Assembly: GCA_000710935.1 (NCBI GenBank)
Contig: BAYV01000015.1
Location: 124,001 to 188,000, forward strand
Direction: 5' to 3'
Length of the DNA stretch: 64,000 nt
DNA from: Iodidimonas nitroreducens
GTDB lineage: Bacteria; Pseudomonadota; Alphaproteobacteria; Sphingomonadales; Rhodothalassiaceae
Below the pieces are notes generated by a model. The model was not told the origin of the DNA. It did no database searches and saw nothing but the letters and a program-made list of their open reading frames with translations. This document shows positions 35,208-45,669 of the stretch, one piece after another. Within the stretch, counting starts at the first letter, position 1, and every line of letters starts with the position of its first letter. The position numbers and the translations under genes are program-made.

Positions 35208-38089
35208 TGATTGGTTTAGGCCCCCTTGGTGTGCTGGGATTTACCACGCCTTTTGTGCTGCTGGGCCTGCTGGCCCTGCCGGTGATTTATTATCTGGTGC
35301 GGGCTTTGCCTCCCCAGCCCAAACGCCATCACTTCCCTCCCATTGTTTTATTGGGTGATCTGGCGCACAGCGCCCCGCCCCCCGCCCGCACCCCGCCCTG
35401 GCTTTTGATCATGCGGCTGCTTTTGGCAGCACTTCTGGTGCTGGCCTTCAGTGGCCCGATCTTAAACCCCAGCACCGGGAAAGCGGATGGCAGCACGCCA
35501 ACAGCCGTGGCGGATGAAGCCGCCCTTTTGATCGTGCTGGATGATGGCTGGCAGGCCGCCAGCCGCTGGGACACGCGGATCGCTGAACTGGATCGCCTGC
35601 TGGCCACAGCCGCCCGGCAGCAAAGGCCGGTTCTTTGGCTGCGGACCGCCCCGCCAATCAATGGCTGGCCCCAGGATCAGAACGAGGATGGGGATGGGGA
35701 CGGCAACAGCATCAGCATCGAACCGCAGGCCGCCAGCGATCTGCGGGCCGCTTTGCCCGGCATCACCCCCCGCCCCTGGGCCCCGGATCATCGCCATCTT
35801 GCCCGTATTCTCGAAAGCATCGACCGGCCGATAGCCCAAAGCATCTGGATCAGCGATGGTCTGGATCATCCCGGCAGCGATGCGCTTTTATCACGCCTCG
35901 AGGATATGGGGCCGGTGCGCATTTTCACCGATCAGCCTGCCGATTATCCGCTGGCGCTGTCTCCCCTCAGATCAACGGGCAGCGGGATGGCCACCACCAT
36001 AAAGCGTCCGTCCCGCCCCATGCCCGCCGGGGCCATTCTGGAAGCGCGGGGCGCTGATGGCCGCCTTCTGGCCCAAATATCGGCGCTTTTTGCCGCCAAT
36101 GAAACCACTGCCGAGGCGACATTTGATCTGCCCCGGGAAATCCGCAATCAGGTGGCGCGCATCGACATTGCCGATGAGCAAAGCGCCGGGGCAACGATCC
36201 TGCTCGATGGGCGATCCGGCAGGCCCGCCATCGGGCTGTTTTCCGGGGAAAGCGGATCGGCGCTTCAGCCCCTGCAATCACCGCTTTTTTATCTGCGCCG
36301 CGCCCTTGAGCCCTTTGCCGACCTTTCTGAAGGCCCGCCTGCCGCCCTTTTGCGGAAAAAGCCGGGGGTCATCATTCTTGCCGATATTGGCCGGATCGAG
36401 CCACAGACCGCCGAAAGCCTGAAGCTGTGGGTGGAGGATGGCGGGCTTTTGCTGCGCTTTGCCGGTCCGCATATGGCAGCCAGCCGCAATCAGCTCATCC
36501 CGGTTGCCTTGCGATCAGGGGATCGGGCGGTGGGGGGCGCGCTCTCATGGGAAAAACCGCAGGCATTAGGCAGCTTTAATCCTGATGGGCCTTTTGATGG
36601 GCTGCTCGCGCCCGATGATGTGACGGTGAGCCGCCAGTTGCTGGCCATCCCGAATATCGATCTGGCAGAAAAAACATGGGCCCGGCTGGCCGATGGCACA
36701 CCCCTTGTAACGGCCGCCCGCGAAGGCCAGGGCTGGATCGTATTCTTCCACACCACCGCCAATGCCGATTGGTCGTCTTTGGTTTTATCGGGCCTGTTTG
36801 TGGATATGCTGGAACGGCTTTTGCCCCTTGCTCAGGGCCGCCTTGATGCTGTCTTTCAAAGCGGCGGAAACCGCAGTCTTGCCCATCAGGCTCTGCTCGA
36901 TGGCTTTGGCCGATTGGAACCAGCTGCCTCCGGCATTGCCCCTATCCCCAGCAATGCTTTTGGTGATGTCGCCGCCTCTCCCCAGCATCCCCCCGGCCTT
37001 TATGGGGAGGCACAGGCTCCGCTCGCCCTCTCTATTGTGGCGGCGAATGGCCCGGTGGATGCAGATTTCAGCTTCAAGGAAAGCACCCGGCCCATGATCT
37101 TTTTTGGTGGCGATGCGCCCGGGGAACGCCCCCTTGCGCCGATGCTGTTTTTCCTGATGAGCCTGTTGATCATCGCCGATATGCTGATCAGCCTTGGTCT
37201 GCGCGGGCTGCTGCCTTTTGGGCGGGCCAGAAGGGGTGCATCCAAAGCCTTCAGCGGGCGCGGGCTGGGGGTGCTGGCCGTGATCGGTCTTTCGGTTATG
37301 GGCCTAATGCTGGGCTTATCATGGTCTTCACCGGCGCAGGCGCAGGATCGCCCGATTCTGGATGAGCAATTCGCCATCGATGCCACCACATCCACACGCA
37401 TTGCCTATATCCGCACCGGCAATCCCGAAATCGATGCCCGCAGCCATGCCGCCCTTTATGGTTTGCAGCGTGTTTTAGGCCTGCGCACGGCGGTCAAGCT
37501 GGGCAAGCCCATCGGCCTTGATCCCACCCGCGACCCTTTGGCGCTGTTTCCGCTGGTTTATTGGCCGATCACGGCGGATGCCCCGGCTTTGGACGCCAAA
37601 GCCCTTGATAATTTAAGCCGATTTTTGCGCAATGGCGGCATTGTTTTAATGGATACCGGCATCGATGACAGCACCAGCGATCCTTTGGGCCTTGAAAATC
37701 CAACCGCCCGCGAGGCCCTGCAGCGCACCGTGGGGATGCTTGATCTGCCCCAATTATTGCCGGTGGACCCCGATCATGTGCTGGCCCGCAGCTTTTATCT
37801 GCTCGATGATTTTCCCGGACGGCTCGCTGGCCGCACCTTATGGGCGACCCGGGACTCTTTTGGCAAGGATGCCCTTGTCAGCCCGATTTTAATCGGCGGC
37901 CATGATTGGGCTTCGGCCTGGGCGCTCGATGAATTCGATCATTTCATCGTGCCTCGCCTGCCCGGAGGGGCGCGCCAACGCGAACTGGCCTTTCGCTTTG
38001 GGGTCAATCTGGTGATGTATGCCCTGACCGGCACCTATAAAGCCGATCAGCTTCATCTGCCCGCCCTGATCGACAGGCTGGGGGAATGA
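35207..38089 (+). CDS. BatA-like / DUF4159 membrane protein
   Basis: A 960-residue protein. The N-terminus is an Aerotolerance_N/BatA-type hairpin (TTPFVLLGLLALPVIYYLV, then a second helix at about 65-85). The long centre holds a degenerate VWA and glutamine-amidotransferase-like folds. Two helices lie at about residues 645-665 and 690-715, and the C-terminal 210 residues are DUF4159 (after SSPAQAQDRPILDEQFAID, which looks like an internal export boundary). The function is unknown. It overlaps the DUF58 stop by one base and precedes another large membrane protein by four bases. Confidence 0.85.
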   Translation: MIGLGPLGVLGFTTPFVLLGLLALPVIYYLVRALPPQPKRHHFPPIVLLGDLAHSAPPPARTPPWLLIMRLLLAALLVLAFSGPILNPSTGKADGSTPTAVADEAALLIVLDDGWQAASRWDTRIAELDRLLATAARQQRPVLWLRTAPPINGWPQDQNEDGDGDGNSISIEPQAASDLRAALPGITPRPWAPDHRHLARILESIDRPIAQSIWISDGLDHPGSDALLSRLEDMGPVRIFTDQPADYPLALSPLRSTGSGMATTIKRPSRPMPAGAILEARGADGRLLAQISALFAANETTAEATFDLPREIRNQVARIDIADEQSAGATILLDGRSGRPAIGLFSGESGSALQPLQSPLFYLRRALEPFADLSEGPPAALLRKKPGVIILADIGRIEPQTAESLKLWVEDGGLLLRFAGPHMAASRNQLIPVALRSGDRAVGGALSWEKPQALGSFNPDGPFDGLLAPDDVTVSRQLLAIPNIDLAEKTWARLADGTPLVTAAREGQGWIVFFHTTANADWSSLVLSGLFVDMLERLLPLAQGRLDAVFQSGGNRSLAHQALLDGFGRLEPAASGIAPIPSNAFGDVAASPQHPPGLYGEAQAPLALSIVAANGPVDADFSFKESTRPMIFFGGDAPGERPLAPMLFFLMSLLIIADMLISLGLRGLLPFGRARRGASKAFSGRGLGVLAVIGLSVMGLMLGLSWSSPAQAQDRPILDEQFAIDATTSTRIAYIRTGNPEIDARSHAALYGLQRVLGLRTAVKLGKPIGLDPTRDPLALFPLVYWPITADAPALDAKALDNLSRFLRNGGIVLMDTGIDDSTSDPLGLENPTAREALQRTVGMLDLPQLLPVDPDHVLARSFYLLDDFPGRLAGRTLWATRDSFGKDALVSPILIGGHDWASAWALDEFDHFIVPRLPGGARQRELAFRFGVNLVMYALTGTYKADQLHLPALIDRLGE

Positions 38090-38093
38090 TCCG

Positions 38094-40166
38094 GTGATGA
38101 CCGCCTTATCGCTGAGCTTTGATCCCATCTTTCCCCAATGGGCCCTGATCCTTCTGGGGCTGTTGCTCGGGTTTGCCGGTGTTTATGCCCTGATCCGGCG
38201 GGCGCGCGGGCGCTGGGTGCGGCTGTTGTTCATCAGTGTCCTGCTGGCGGCCCTTGCCGGCCCGCAATTGATCAAAAAAGAACAAACCGCCCTGCCCGAT
38301 ATCACCCTGGCCATGGTGGATCGCAGTGCCAGCAATCGGCTGGATGGCCGCAAGGATGAAACCGACCGGGCGCTGGAAGCGCTGGCGCAAAATATACGCG
38401 AACAGGGCGGCGAATTGCGGGTGGTGACGAGCAATCCCGATGAAGATCGCACCCGGCTGTTTGAGCCTTTGGCCGAAGCTTTATCGGCGGTGCCCAAAGA
38501 TCAGCTTTCAGCCGCCGTGATCATCAGCGATGGCCGCATCGATGATGCACAAGAAGCGCACCGCCTGATCGCCGCCGACCGCCCCATCCACAGCCTGATC
38601 ACCGGGGATCGCAGCGCCATCGATCGGCGGATCAGGATCATTCGCGCCCCGGAATTCGGGCTGGTGGATCGCCCGGTGACATTGGAATTGAGCGTTGAAG
38701 AATACCCCGCCGCCGGCACCGAGCCGGTGGCCCTGACCATTCGGCAATATGGCAAACCCGCGCAAACAAGGATGGTCGAGCCCGGCAAGCCGGTTTCCAT
38801 CACCCTCATGCCCGAACGGCGGGGCGAGATGCTGGTGGAGGTCGATGCCGCCCCCGCTGCGGGGGAAACGATCCTTGTCAATAATCGCGCGCTCTTTTCC
38901 ATCAATGCGGTGCGGGATCGCCTGCGGGTGCTGCTGATTTCGGGCGAACCCCATCCCGGGGAACGGGTCTGGCGCGATACCCTCAATTCCGATCCGGCGG
39001 TGGATCTCATTCATTTCACCATCCTGCGCTTGCCCTCATCCCAAGATCCCACGCCGGTGAGCCAGCTTTCCTTGATCCCCTTTCCCACCGAACAGCTTTT
39101 TGCCGAACAGCTTCATGATTTCGATCTGGTGATTTTTGATCGCTATTCCTTGAGGGGGGTATTGCAGCCCCGCTATTTCACCAATCTGCTGGATTATGTG
39201 GAACAGGGCGGTGCCCTTTTCGTGGCCAATGGGCCGGAATATGCCGAAAGCCTGAGCCTTTATAACACCCCGCTGGCCAGTGTTCTGCCCGCCCGCCCCA
39301 CCGGCCTTGTGAGCGAAAATGGCTATCGCCCCGCGCTCACAAGGATTGGCCGCCGCCATCCGGTCAGCAAAAACCTTGCATCCTTTGAAGCCGGCGCAAG
39401 CGTGGCGATTGGGGATGAAGCCCAATGGGGGCGCTGGTTTCGCCTGATCGACAGCAATGTGGATCAGGGACAGGTGCTTTTGGAAGGCCCCAATGCCATG
39501 CCTTTGCTGGTTTTAAACCATGCCGGCGAAGGGCGTATCGCTCAATTGATGTCGGATCATATCTGGCTATGGGCGCGGGGGATCGAAGGCGGCGGCCCCT
39601 ATCAGGAATTATTGCGCCGCTCGGTTCATTGGCTGATGAAAGAACCCGATCTGGAAGAAACCGCCCTTGAAGCCACCGCCGATGGCGATGAGATCAGGAT
39701 CGAACGCCGCAGCCTGATGCCCGAACAAACCGAGGTGACGGTTGAAGCCCCCGATGGCACGCGCCGCACCGTGACCCTCACCCCTGATGCCGATGGGCTG
39801 GCCCGGGCCACCATCAGCGCCCCCGATCCGGGGCTTTATCGGGTGTTTGACACTGAGGACGAAGCGGTGGTGGGCACCGGCCCTGCGGGCGGACATGAAT
39901 TGTCGCAAATCCTGCCCACCGATCAGATCGTGCGGGATCTGGCGCAGAAAACCGGCGGCGGGGTTTTCTGGCTGGAGGATGGCCTGCCCGATTTCCGCCA
40001 TCCATCTGAAAAGGCCACCGCTTTTGGCGCGAATTGGATTGGATTGCCCAAGCGCAATGCCAGCCGCACCGATGCGCTCAGCCAAAGGCCGCTTTTGCCG
40101 CCCTTAATCTGGGCTTTGCTGCTGGGCGGCCTGCTGGCGATCACATGGTGGCGCGAAAGCCGCTGA
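38094..40166 (+). CDS. large membrane protein with VWA-like and GATase1-like regions
   Basis: A 690-residue protein with two N-terminal helices (about residues 12-33 and 42-60) and one at the C-terminus (about 668-685). Between them, TLAMVDRSASNRL (about residue 70) looks like a VWA metal site. The middle (FDLVIFDRYSL, LLDYVEQGGALFVANGP) is the glutamine-amidotransferase-like fold seen in partners of MoxR operons. The catalytic Cys of true amidotransferases is not visible, so a structural role is likely. It is the last gene of the moxR operon. Confidence 0.8.
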   Translation: MMTALSLSFDPIFPQWALILLGLLLGFAGVYALIRRARGRWVRLLFISVLLAALAGPQLIKKEQTALPDITLAMVDRSASNRLDGRKDETDRALEALAQNIREQGGELRVVTSNPDEDRTRLFEPLAEALSAVPKDQLSAAVIISDGRIDDAQEAHRLIAADRPIHSLITGDRSAIDRRIRIIRAPEFGLVDRPVTLELSVEEYPAAGTEPVALTIRQYGKPAQTRMVEPGKPVSITLMPERRGEMLVEVDAAPAAGETILVNNRALFSINAVRDRLRVLLISGEPHPGERVWRDTLNSDPAVDLIHFTILRLPSSQDPTPVSQLSLIPFPTEQLFAEQLHDFDLVIFDRYSLRGVLQPRYFTNLLDYVEQGGALFVANGPEYAESLSLYNTPLASVLPARPTGLVSENGYRPALTRIGRRHPVSKNLASFEAGASVAIGDEAQWGRWFRLIDSNVDQGQVLLEGPNAMPLLVLNHAGEGRIAQLMSDHIWLWARGIEGGGPYQELLRRSVHWLMKEPDLEETALEATADGDEIRIERRSLMPEQTEVTVEAPDGTRRTVTLTPDADGLARATISAPDPGLYRVFDTEDEAVVGTGPAGGHELSQILPTDQIVRDLAQKTGGGVFWLEDGLPDFRHPSEKATAFGANWIGLPKRNASRTDALSQRPLLPPLIWALLLGGLLAITWWRESR

Positions 40167-40177
40167 TCTCCTGAGCC

Positions 40178-40693
40178 TTATCGCGTCACGGGTTCGAGCG
40201 CCAAAGGATCGGGCAGATCATCAAGGCTGCCAAAAGGCCCGCCCGCCGGATGATAAAGCAGGCGGATGGCATCAAACGGCCCGGGCAGATGGCATGTTTT
40301 TGGCAGAACCGGGCGAAACCCCACCCGGCCATAATAGCCGGGATCGCCGATCAGAAAAACCGGCCCTAAGCCTTTGGCCGATGCCAGATCAAGGCCATGG
40401 CGCATGAGCGCAGTGCCCGCCCCGGTGCCCGCGATGTGCTTTGCCACAGCCAAGGGCCCCAAAAGCAGGCCATCATGGCGAAAATCCGCAGCCCTGATCA
40501 CCAACGGCCAAAAGCGCACCGAGGCCAGCAGCCGATCCCCTTCACGCATCACAAAGCCCATATCCTGCAAAGGCGGGCAGTGATCGCGAAAGCGATAGGC
40601 CGTGCGCCCAAAACGATCAGCCCCGAAAAGATCATCGAGCAAAGCATCAATAGCGGTCGCATCGTCTTCATGTTCCTGATCGAGCTGTCGCAT
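40178..40693 (-). CDS. GNAT family N-acetyltransferase
   Basis: A 171-residue acetyltransferase-like protein. The acetyl-CoA site is represented by LGPLAVAKHIAGTGAGTALMRHGL (motif A) and GDPGYYGRVGFRP (motif B), typical of YhbS-like GNATs. The target is unknown. The start is uncertain: ATG at 40693 follows AAAAGGG very closely, GTG lies one codon earlier, and the frame stays open to 40873. Confidence 0.8.
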   Translation of the reverse strand: MRQLDQEHEDDATAIDALLDDLFGADRFGRTAYRFRDHCPPLQDMGFVMREGDRLLASVRFWPLVIRAADFRHDGLLLGPLAVAKHIAGTGAGTALMRHGLDLASAKGLGPVFLIGDPGYYGRVGFRPVLPKTCHLPGPFDAIRLLYHPAGGPFGSLDDLPDPLALEPVTR

Positions 40694-40872
40694 CACCCTT
40701 TTGCCATCCCCTTCAAATGCCCCCCAAATAACAGTTTGTGATCGCCTTTTGCGGCATTGTTTGGCATTTCGCAACACTGCGTTTCGTTCACAGCCCATGA
40801 CAAAAGCCAAGGACGACGCCATCTTGGAACCATGTACCCGATCAGGGATCGATCTCATCAAGGAGAAGCACA

Positions 40873-41853
40873 ATGGGTCTTTTGGTTGACGGACAATGGC
40901 AGGATGCCTGGTATGATACCAAATCCAATGGCGGGGCCTTCAAGCGCCCCGATACCCGCTTTCGCAATGGGATCAGCGCGGATGGCAGTGGCGATTTCTC
41001 GGCCGAGGCAGGGCGCTATCATCTTTATATCGCCCATGCCTGCCCCTGGGCCAATCGGGCAATGATCCTGCGCCATTTAAAGGGATTGCAGGATATCATC
41101 AGCGTTTCCGTGGTGCATTGGCATATGGATGATGAGGGCTGGCGCTTTGATGACAGCACCCCCGGCGCCACCATCGATCATATCCATGGCTTTCAGCGCC
41201 TGCATCAGGTTTATACGAAGTCCGATCCCCATTATAGCGGGCGGGTAACTGTGCCGGTTTTGTGGGACAAAAAAACCAGCCGGATCGTCAATAATGAATC
41301 GGCGGAAATCACCCGGATTTTGAATAGCGCTTTTGATACAGTACCGGGGATCGGCCATCCCGAGCGCGATTATTATCCCAAAGATCTGCAATTGGAGATC
41401 GATGCCATCAATGAACGCATCTATCATGCGATCAATAATGGCGTTTACAAAGCGGGATTTGCCACCACCCAAAGCGCTTATGAAGAGGCCTTTGATGCCT
41501 TGTTTGAAACACTGGATGCGATGGATGAGCGGCTGGCCACCCGGCGCTATTTATTGGGCGAAAGATTGACCGAAGCCGATTGGCGGTTTTTTACCACCCT
41601 GGTGCGCTTTGATGCGGTTTATGTAGGGCATTTCAAATGCAACAAAAAGCGAATCGCCGATTATCCGCATCTTTCAGGCTATCTGCGCGAGCTGTATCAA
41701 ATGCCCGGCATTGCCGATACTGTGGTTTTCGATCATATCAAGCTGCATTATTATCAAAGCCATGGCAGCATCAATCCCACCGGCATCGTGCCCAAAGGCC
41801 CGGATCTGGATTTAGGGCAGCCCCATAATCGCAATCATCTCAAAGCGGCTTAA
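40873..41853 (+). CDS. yqjG: glutathionyl-hydroquinone reductase
   Basis: Xi-class glutathione transferase of 326 residues that removes glutathione from glutathionyl-hydroquinones. The catalytic motif CPWANR (Cys57) lies in a thioredoxin fold, followed by a conserved [14 protein letters not shown] segment and an all-helical C-terminal domain ending with the family-typical [16 protein letters not shown] precedes the start. It converges on msrB with a four-base overlap of the ends. Confidence 0.93.
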   Translation: MGLLVDGQWQDAWYDTKSNGGAFKRPDTRFRNGISADGSGDFSAEAGRYHLYIAHACPWANRAMILRHLKGLQDIISVSVVHWHMDDEGWRFDDSTPGATIDHIHGFQRLHQVYTKSDPHYSGRVTVPVLWDKKTSRIVNNESAEITRILNSAFDTVPGIGHPERDYYPKDLQLEIDAINERIYHAINNGVYKAGFATTQSAYEEAFDALFETLDAMDERLATRRYLLGERLTEADWRFFTTLVRFDAVYVGHFKCNKKRIADYPHLSGYLRELYQMPGIADTVVFDHIKLHYYQSHGSINPTGIVPKGPDLDLGQPHNRNHLKAA

Positions 41854-42278
41854 AGCTGTTTTGAAGGCGCATTGTTTTCGGGGTGAAAAACCAGCGACAG
41901 AGAATTGACGCAATAGCGCAAGCCAGTGGGCGGCGGGCCATCGGGGAACAGATGCCCCAGATGGCTTTCACACTGCCCACAGCGCAATTCTATGCGCACC
42001 ATGCCATGGCTGGTATCGCGGATTTCCTCGATCTCCGCCCCTTCGATGGCATCGAAAAAGGATGGCCAGCCCGATCCGCTGTCATATTTGCCATCGGATG
42101 AGAATAAAACCGCATCGCACCCCGCACAATGAAAGCGACCGGGCCTTTTTTCCCCCAAAAGGGCCCCGCTGAAAGGCGGCTCGGTGCCATGGCGGCGACA
42201 AACATAAAAGCGTTCCTCGCCCAATCGCGCCAGCCATTGGGAATCGCTTTCAGGCATAGTCTGGTGATCCCTGCTCAT
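41850..42278 (-). CDS. msrB: peptide methionine (R)-S-oxide reductase
   Basis: Repairs methionine-R-sulfoxide in proteins, 142 residues. The zinc cysteines are Cys51 and Cys54 (HCAGC) and Cys100 and Cys103 (RCGQC). The catalytic cysteine is Cys123 in [16 protein letters not shown] is the substrate loop. The ATG at 42278 overlaps the sppA stop by ATGA, so it is translated with the protease gene; a longer start at 42305 would overlap more deeply. Confidence 0.95.
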   Translation of the reverse strand: MSRDHQTMPESDSQWLARLGEERFYVCRRHGTEPPFSGALLGEKRPGRFHCAGCDAVLFSSDGKYDSGSGWPSFFDAIEGAEIEEIRDTSHGMVRIELRCGQCESHLGHLFPDGPPPTGLRYCVNSLSLVFHPENNAPSKQL

Positions 42279-44131
42279 CCGCCACTCACCTCGCAGGCAA
42301 AGCACAGGCTATAGGCGCCTTTTGGATCGCGCATCCAGCCAAGGCTTTGCAGATGCCGCAGGATCGATTGTTCAATCCCGGCCACAGCCTGCATCAGCCC
42401 GCCCTTGTTGCCGCTGGCCAGCAGAGATCGGGGCAACAAAGCCGCCGCATCGCTTTCCGCCATCAGCTGCATCAAAAAGGCTTCAAAAGGATCGGGCTTT
42501 TCCGTGATATGGCGGATTTGATAGGCCCCGTCTTCAAGGCTGGCAAGGCTGGCTGCCGCCTTGATCGCCGCATCGAGCCCACCCAATTCATCCACCAGGC
42601 CCAGATCACGGGCGGTGCTGCCCGCCCACACCCGGCCCTGCGCCACTTCATCCACGGCCTCAATGCTCATTCCCCGGCCTTCAGCCACGATGGAGAGAAA
42701 TTTTTCATAGCCATCTTCGATGGAACCCTGAACCAAAGCCGCCACCGCAGGCGAAAGCGGCCGCGTTATGTCAAAAGCTCCGGCCAATTGCGAAGTGCCC
42801 ACACCATCGCTATGCACCCCCAGTGACGCCAGCGACTCTTCAAAGGTTGCCACCAGACCGAATATGCCAATGGAACCGGTAATGGTTTCCGGCATCGCCC
42901 AGATCTGATCGGCATTGGCGGAAATCCAATAACCGCCCGATGCCGCCACCGAGCCGAAAGACGCCACCACCGGCTTGCCCGCCGCCTTCACTTCGAGCAC
43001 CGCCTGGCGGATCAATTCCGAGGCAAAAGCGCTGCCGCCGGGGCTATCGACACGCAAGACCAGCGCCTTCACCCGATCATTGGTGCGGGCTTCATGGATC
43101 AGCTTCAGGGCGCTTTCCGAGCCGATATCCCCCACCGGCGCCTCGCCCGGGATGATGGTGCCGCGCAAGGTTACCACGGCCAGAAGCGGTCCCTCTTTCT
43201 GTTCGGAGGTAGCGGGCTTTGTCTGCTTCAGATAAGCCTTGAGGCCGATATGGCGATAGCCGTCGTCTTTCTTACCGGCCAGATCCTGCAAGGCCGCAAG
43301 CGCTGCATGGCGGGTTTTCAAGGCATCCACCCATTTCAGATCCACCGCCATTTGCGCCATATCGCCGCCCGCTGCCGCCTGTGCTTCAACGATATTGGCC
43401 AGATGCCCCGACAAAGCCCCATCATCAAGGCCGCGCAGGCGGGTGATATCGGCTTCATAGCTTTGCCACAGGCTATCGAGGAACGCGCGATTGGCCTCTT
43501 TGGCTTCATCCGACATCGAATCCCGGATATAGGGCTCCACCGCCGATTTAAAGGTGCCAACACGGAAAACATGCACATTGGCTTTCAGCTTTGAAAGCGC
43601 TTCGGCAAAATAGGGCTGGAACGATCCATAGCCCGTGATCGTCATTCCGCCAGCCGGATTGAGCCAGATCTCATCGGCATGGGCCGCCAGATAATATTGG
43701 GATTGGGTATAGCTATCGCCATAGGCAATGATTTTTTTGCCGCTGTCCCGGAAGGCATCCAGCGCCTTTCCAAGGCTGTGGAGGGTCGCCGGGCCAGCCC
43801 CGTTAAAGCGTTCGAGATCCATGACCATCAAGCCGATTCGATCATCTTTCGCCGCACGATCAAGCCCTGCAAGCACGGTGCGCAAAGCGATTTCTTCGGG
43901 CTTTTCACCGCGCAGCACGTCCTCAAAGGAGGGCACAGCCTTTTCTTCAACGATCCGGCCTTCAGGATTGAACAAAAGCGCGCCGCCATTGGCGATTTCG
44001 GCTGAGGGCTTATCGCCCATCATCCCGCTCACGGAAATGATCAAGGTCAAAAACAGGATGAAAAAAACCAGCGCCGCCAATGTATTAAACGCGCGAATGG
44101 CCGACCAGATGAAACGGAATATGGCTTTCAT
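42275..44131 (-). CDS. sppA: signal peptide peptidase SppA, long form
   Basis: Inner-membrane serine protease of the 67-kDa type, 618 residues, that digests cleaved signal peptides. It has one N-terminal membrane helix (about 17-37) and two tandem protease domains. The general-base lysine is Lys195 ([12 protein letters not shown]) in the first domain, and the nucleophile is Ser398 ([10 protein letters not shown]) in the second, the split Lys/Ser arrangement of E. coli SppA. It follows the ferredoxin reductase gene by 20 bases and precedes msrB with ATGA overlap. Confidence 0.93.
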   Translation of the reverse strand: MKAIFRFIWSAIRAFNTLAALVFFILFLTLIISVSGMMGDKPSAEIANGGALLFNPEGRIVEEKAVPSFEDVLRGEKPEEIALRTVLAGLDRAAKDDRIGLMVMDLERFNGAGPATLHSLGKALDAFRDSGKKIIAYGDSYTQSQYYLAAHADEIWLNPAGGMTITGYGSFQPYFAEALSKLKANVHVFRVGTFKSAVEPYIRDSMSDEAKEANRAFLDSLWQSYEADITRLRGLDDGALSGHLANIVEAQAAAGGDMAQMAVDLKWVDALKTRHAALAALQDLAGKKDDGYRHIGLKAYLKQTKPATSEQKEGPLLAVVTLRGTIIPGEAPVGDIGSESALKLIHEARTNDRVKALVLRVDSPGGSAFASELIRQAVLEVKAAGKPVVASFGSVAASGGYWISANADQIWAMPETITGSIGIFGLVATFEESLASLGVHSDGVGTSQLAGAFDITRPLSPAVAALVQGSIEDGYEKFLSIVAEGRGMSIEAVDEVAQGRVWAGSTARDLGLVDELGGLDAAIKAAASLASLEDGAYQIRHITEKPDPFEAFLMQLMAESDAAALLPRSLLASGNKGGLMQAVAGIEQSILRHLQSLGWMRDPKGAYSLCFACEVSGG

Positions 44132-44151
44132 GAGATGAACATGGTCCCTAT

Positions 44152-45606
44152 TTATGTGCTTGGCTGAGGGATATCTTCAGCCTCGATTGCATCCAGCATG
44201 TCTTGTAAGCGGGCAAATTTCAATCGCGGATGATCACCCCTCGCCGCTTCTTTTTCCCGGGCATCGATTTTCAGCCAATCTTCAAAGCTCACCACATGCA
44301 GCCCGTGGGCCGCGATATAAGCATCGAGCCCGGCAGGGCCCCAATGTTCGGGCGGATACCCCGAAATCTCATGAGGCGAAACGCTCCGGGGGCTTGTTTC
44401 AGCCAGAATGCGGGCGGCGATCTCGGCCCCATCGGGCTTGTTGCTGCCAATGGTGCCTGTGGGGCCGCGCCGGGCCCAGCCCGTGGCATAAAGACCGGGT
44501 CGGATAAGGCCCGCATCATTGACGAAACGGCCCGAGCGCGCATCGAAAACCGCGCCCTTGATGGGGCTGCTTTGATAGCCGATACAACTGATCACCAAAG
44601 CACAGGGCACCTCGAAAAATCGCCCAGTACCGTGCACGCTGCCCGCCTCGATCCGGGTGCGTTCAAGGCGCAAGGCCCGCACCCGGCCCTGATCATTGCC
44701 CAAAATTTCCACCGGGCGGGCATAAAAATGAAAATGCACCCGCACATCCGCCGCCCCTGGCTCGGCTTTACTGGCATCGGCTTCAGCAATTTCGGAAAAT
44801 TCCCGCAATGTGGCCAGCACCTTGCGCTGGCCCGGCGGCATGGCCTGTTCTTCTGAAAAGGATGGCAGATCGGCGGGATCAACCAAAGGCACAGCATGGC
44901 TGAGCGCCCCCATTTCCCGCACTTCCTTGATGGTGAATTTTGCCTGCGCCGGACCACGACGGCCAAAAATATGAATATCATGCATAGGCATGGCAGCCAG
45001 AAGGCGCTCGGCATTCGGATCGATATCCGATTGCGCCAGTTCATCCTTTGTTTTGGCAAAAATCCGGGCAATATCAATGGCCACATTGCCATTGCCGATC
45101 ACCGCCATGGCGGGCGCATCGCCCCCCGCCCGTCTTGAGGCGGCATCACCTAGGGGATCGAGATCGGCATAATCGGGATGCGCATTATACCAGCCGACAA
45201 TGGCCGCCGAGCCATAAACGCCTTTGAGATTTTCGCCGGGCAGGCCCAAAGGGCGATCCTTTCCCGCCCCGGTGGCCAGAACCACCGCATCATAAAGTGC
45301 CAGCAACTGATCGAGGCTGATATCCCGCCCCACACAAAGATGGCCGATGAAGCGCACCCGATCATCTTTGGCCGTTTCATCAAAACGTCCGGTGATCTGC
45401 TTGATGGATTGATGATCGGGGGCAACCCCTGCCCGGATCAGGCCATAGGGGGTAGGCAGGCTGTCGATCACATCGATCCTGACCCCCGGGCTTGCGGGAT
45501 CGGCCCTTTGCGCTTTATCGGTTTGGTCCAATAAGGCCTGGGTGGTATAGAAACCACCCGGCCCCGATCCGATGATGACGATCTGCCGCTCTTTCATCAT
45601 ATCCAT
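44152..45606 (-). CDS. ferredoxin-NADP+ reductase, adrenodoxin reductase/FprA type
   Basis: FAD enzyme of about 484 residues that passes electrons between NADPH and ferredoxin. The FAD motif GSGPGGFYTT is near residue 12, PTPYGLIRAGVAPDH is the adrenodoxin-reductase signature, and the NADP motif is GNGNVAIDIARI. The C-terminal GWARRGPTGTIGSNKPDG is also typical. This is the glutathione-reductase-fold type, distinct from plant-type Fpr. The chosen start is the ATG at 45606; the frame opens at 45633. The same strand carries the DUF3179 gene upstream and sppA downstream. Confidence 0.9.
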   Translation of the reverse strand: MDMMKERQIVIIGSGPGGFYTTQALLDQTDKAQRADPASPGVRIDVIDSLPTPYGLIRAGVAPDHQSIKQITGRFDETAKDDRVRFIGHLCVGRDISLDQLLALYDAVVLATGAGKDRPLGLPGENLKGVYGSAAIVGWYNAHPDYADLDPLGDAASRRAGGDAPAMAVIGNGNVAIDIARIFAKTKDELAQSDIDPNAERLLAAMPMHDIHIFGRRGPAQAKFTIKEVREMGALSHAVPLVDPADLPSFSEEQAMPPGQRKVLATLREFSEIAEADASKAEPGAADVRVHFHFYARPVEILGNDQGRVRALRLERTRIEAGSVHGTGRFFEVPCALVISCIGYQSSPIKGAVFDARSGRFVNDAGLIRPGLYATGWARRGPTGTIGSNKPDGAEIAARILAETSPRSVSPHEISGYPPEHWGPAGLDAYIAAHGLHVVSFEDWLKIDAREKEAARGDHPRLKFARLQDMLDAIEAEDIPQPST

Positions 45607-45669
45607 CGCCCCAAACCCCTGATCCCTTATCAAACCACAAGAAAGGGGGGTTGGCTATCAATCGATCCC

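Noticed and set aside
40185-40215. GGGTTCGAGC resembling a tRNA T-arm
   Set aside because: It lies inside the GNAT coding sequence, and no acceptor, D or anticodon stems can be drawn around it.
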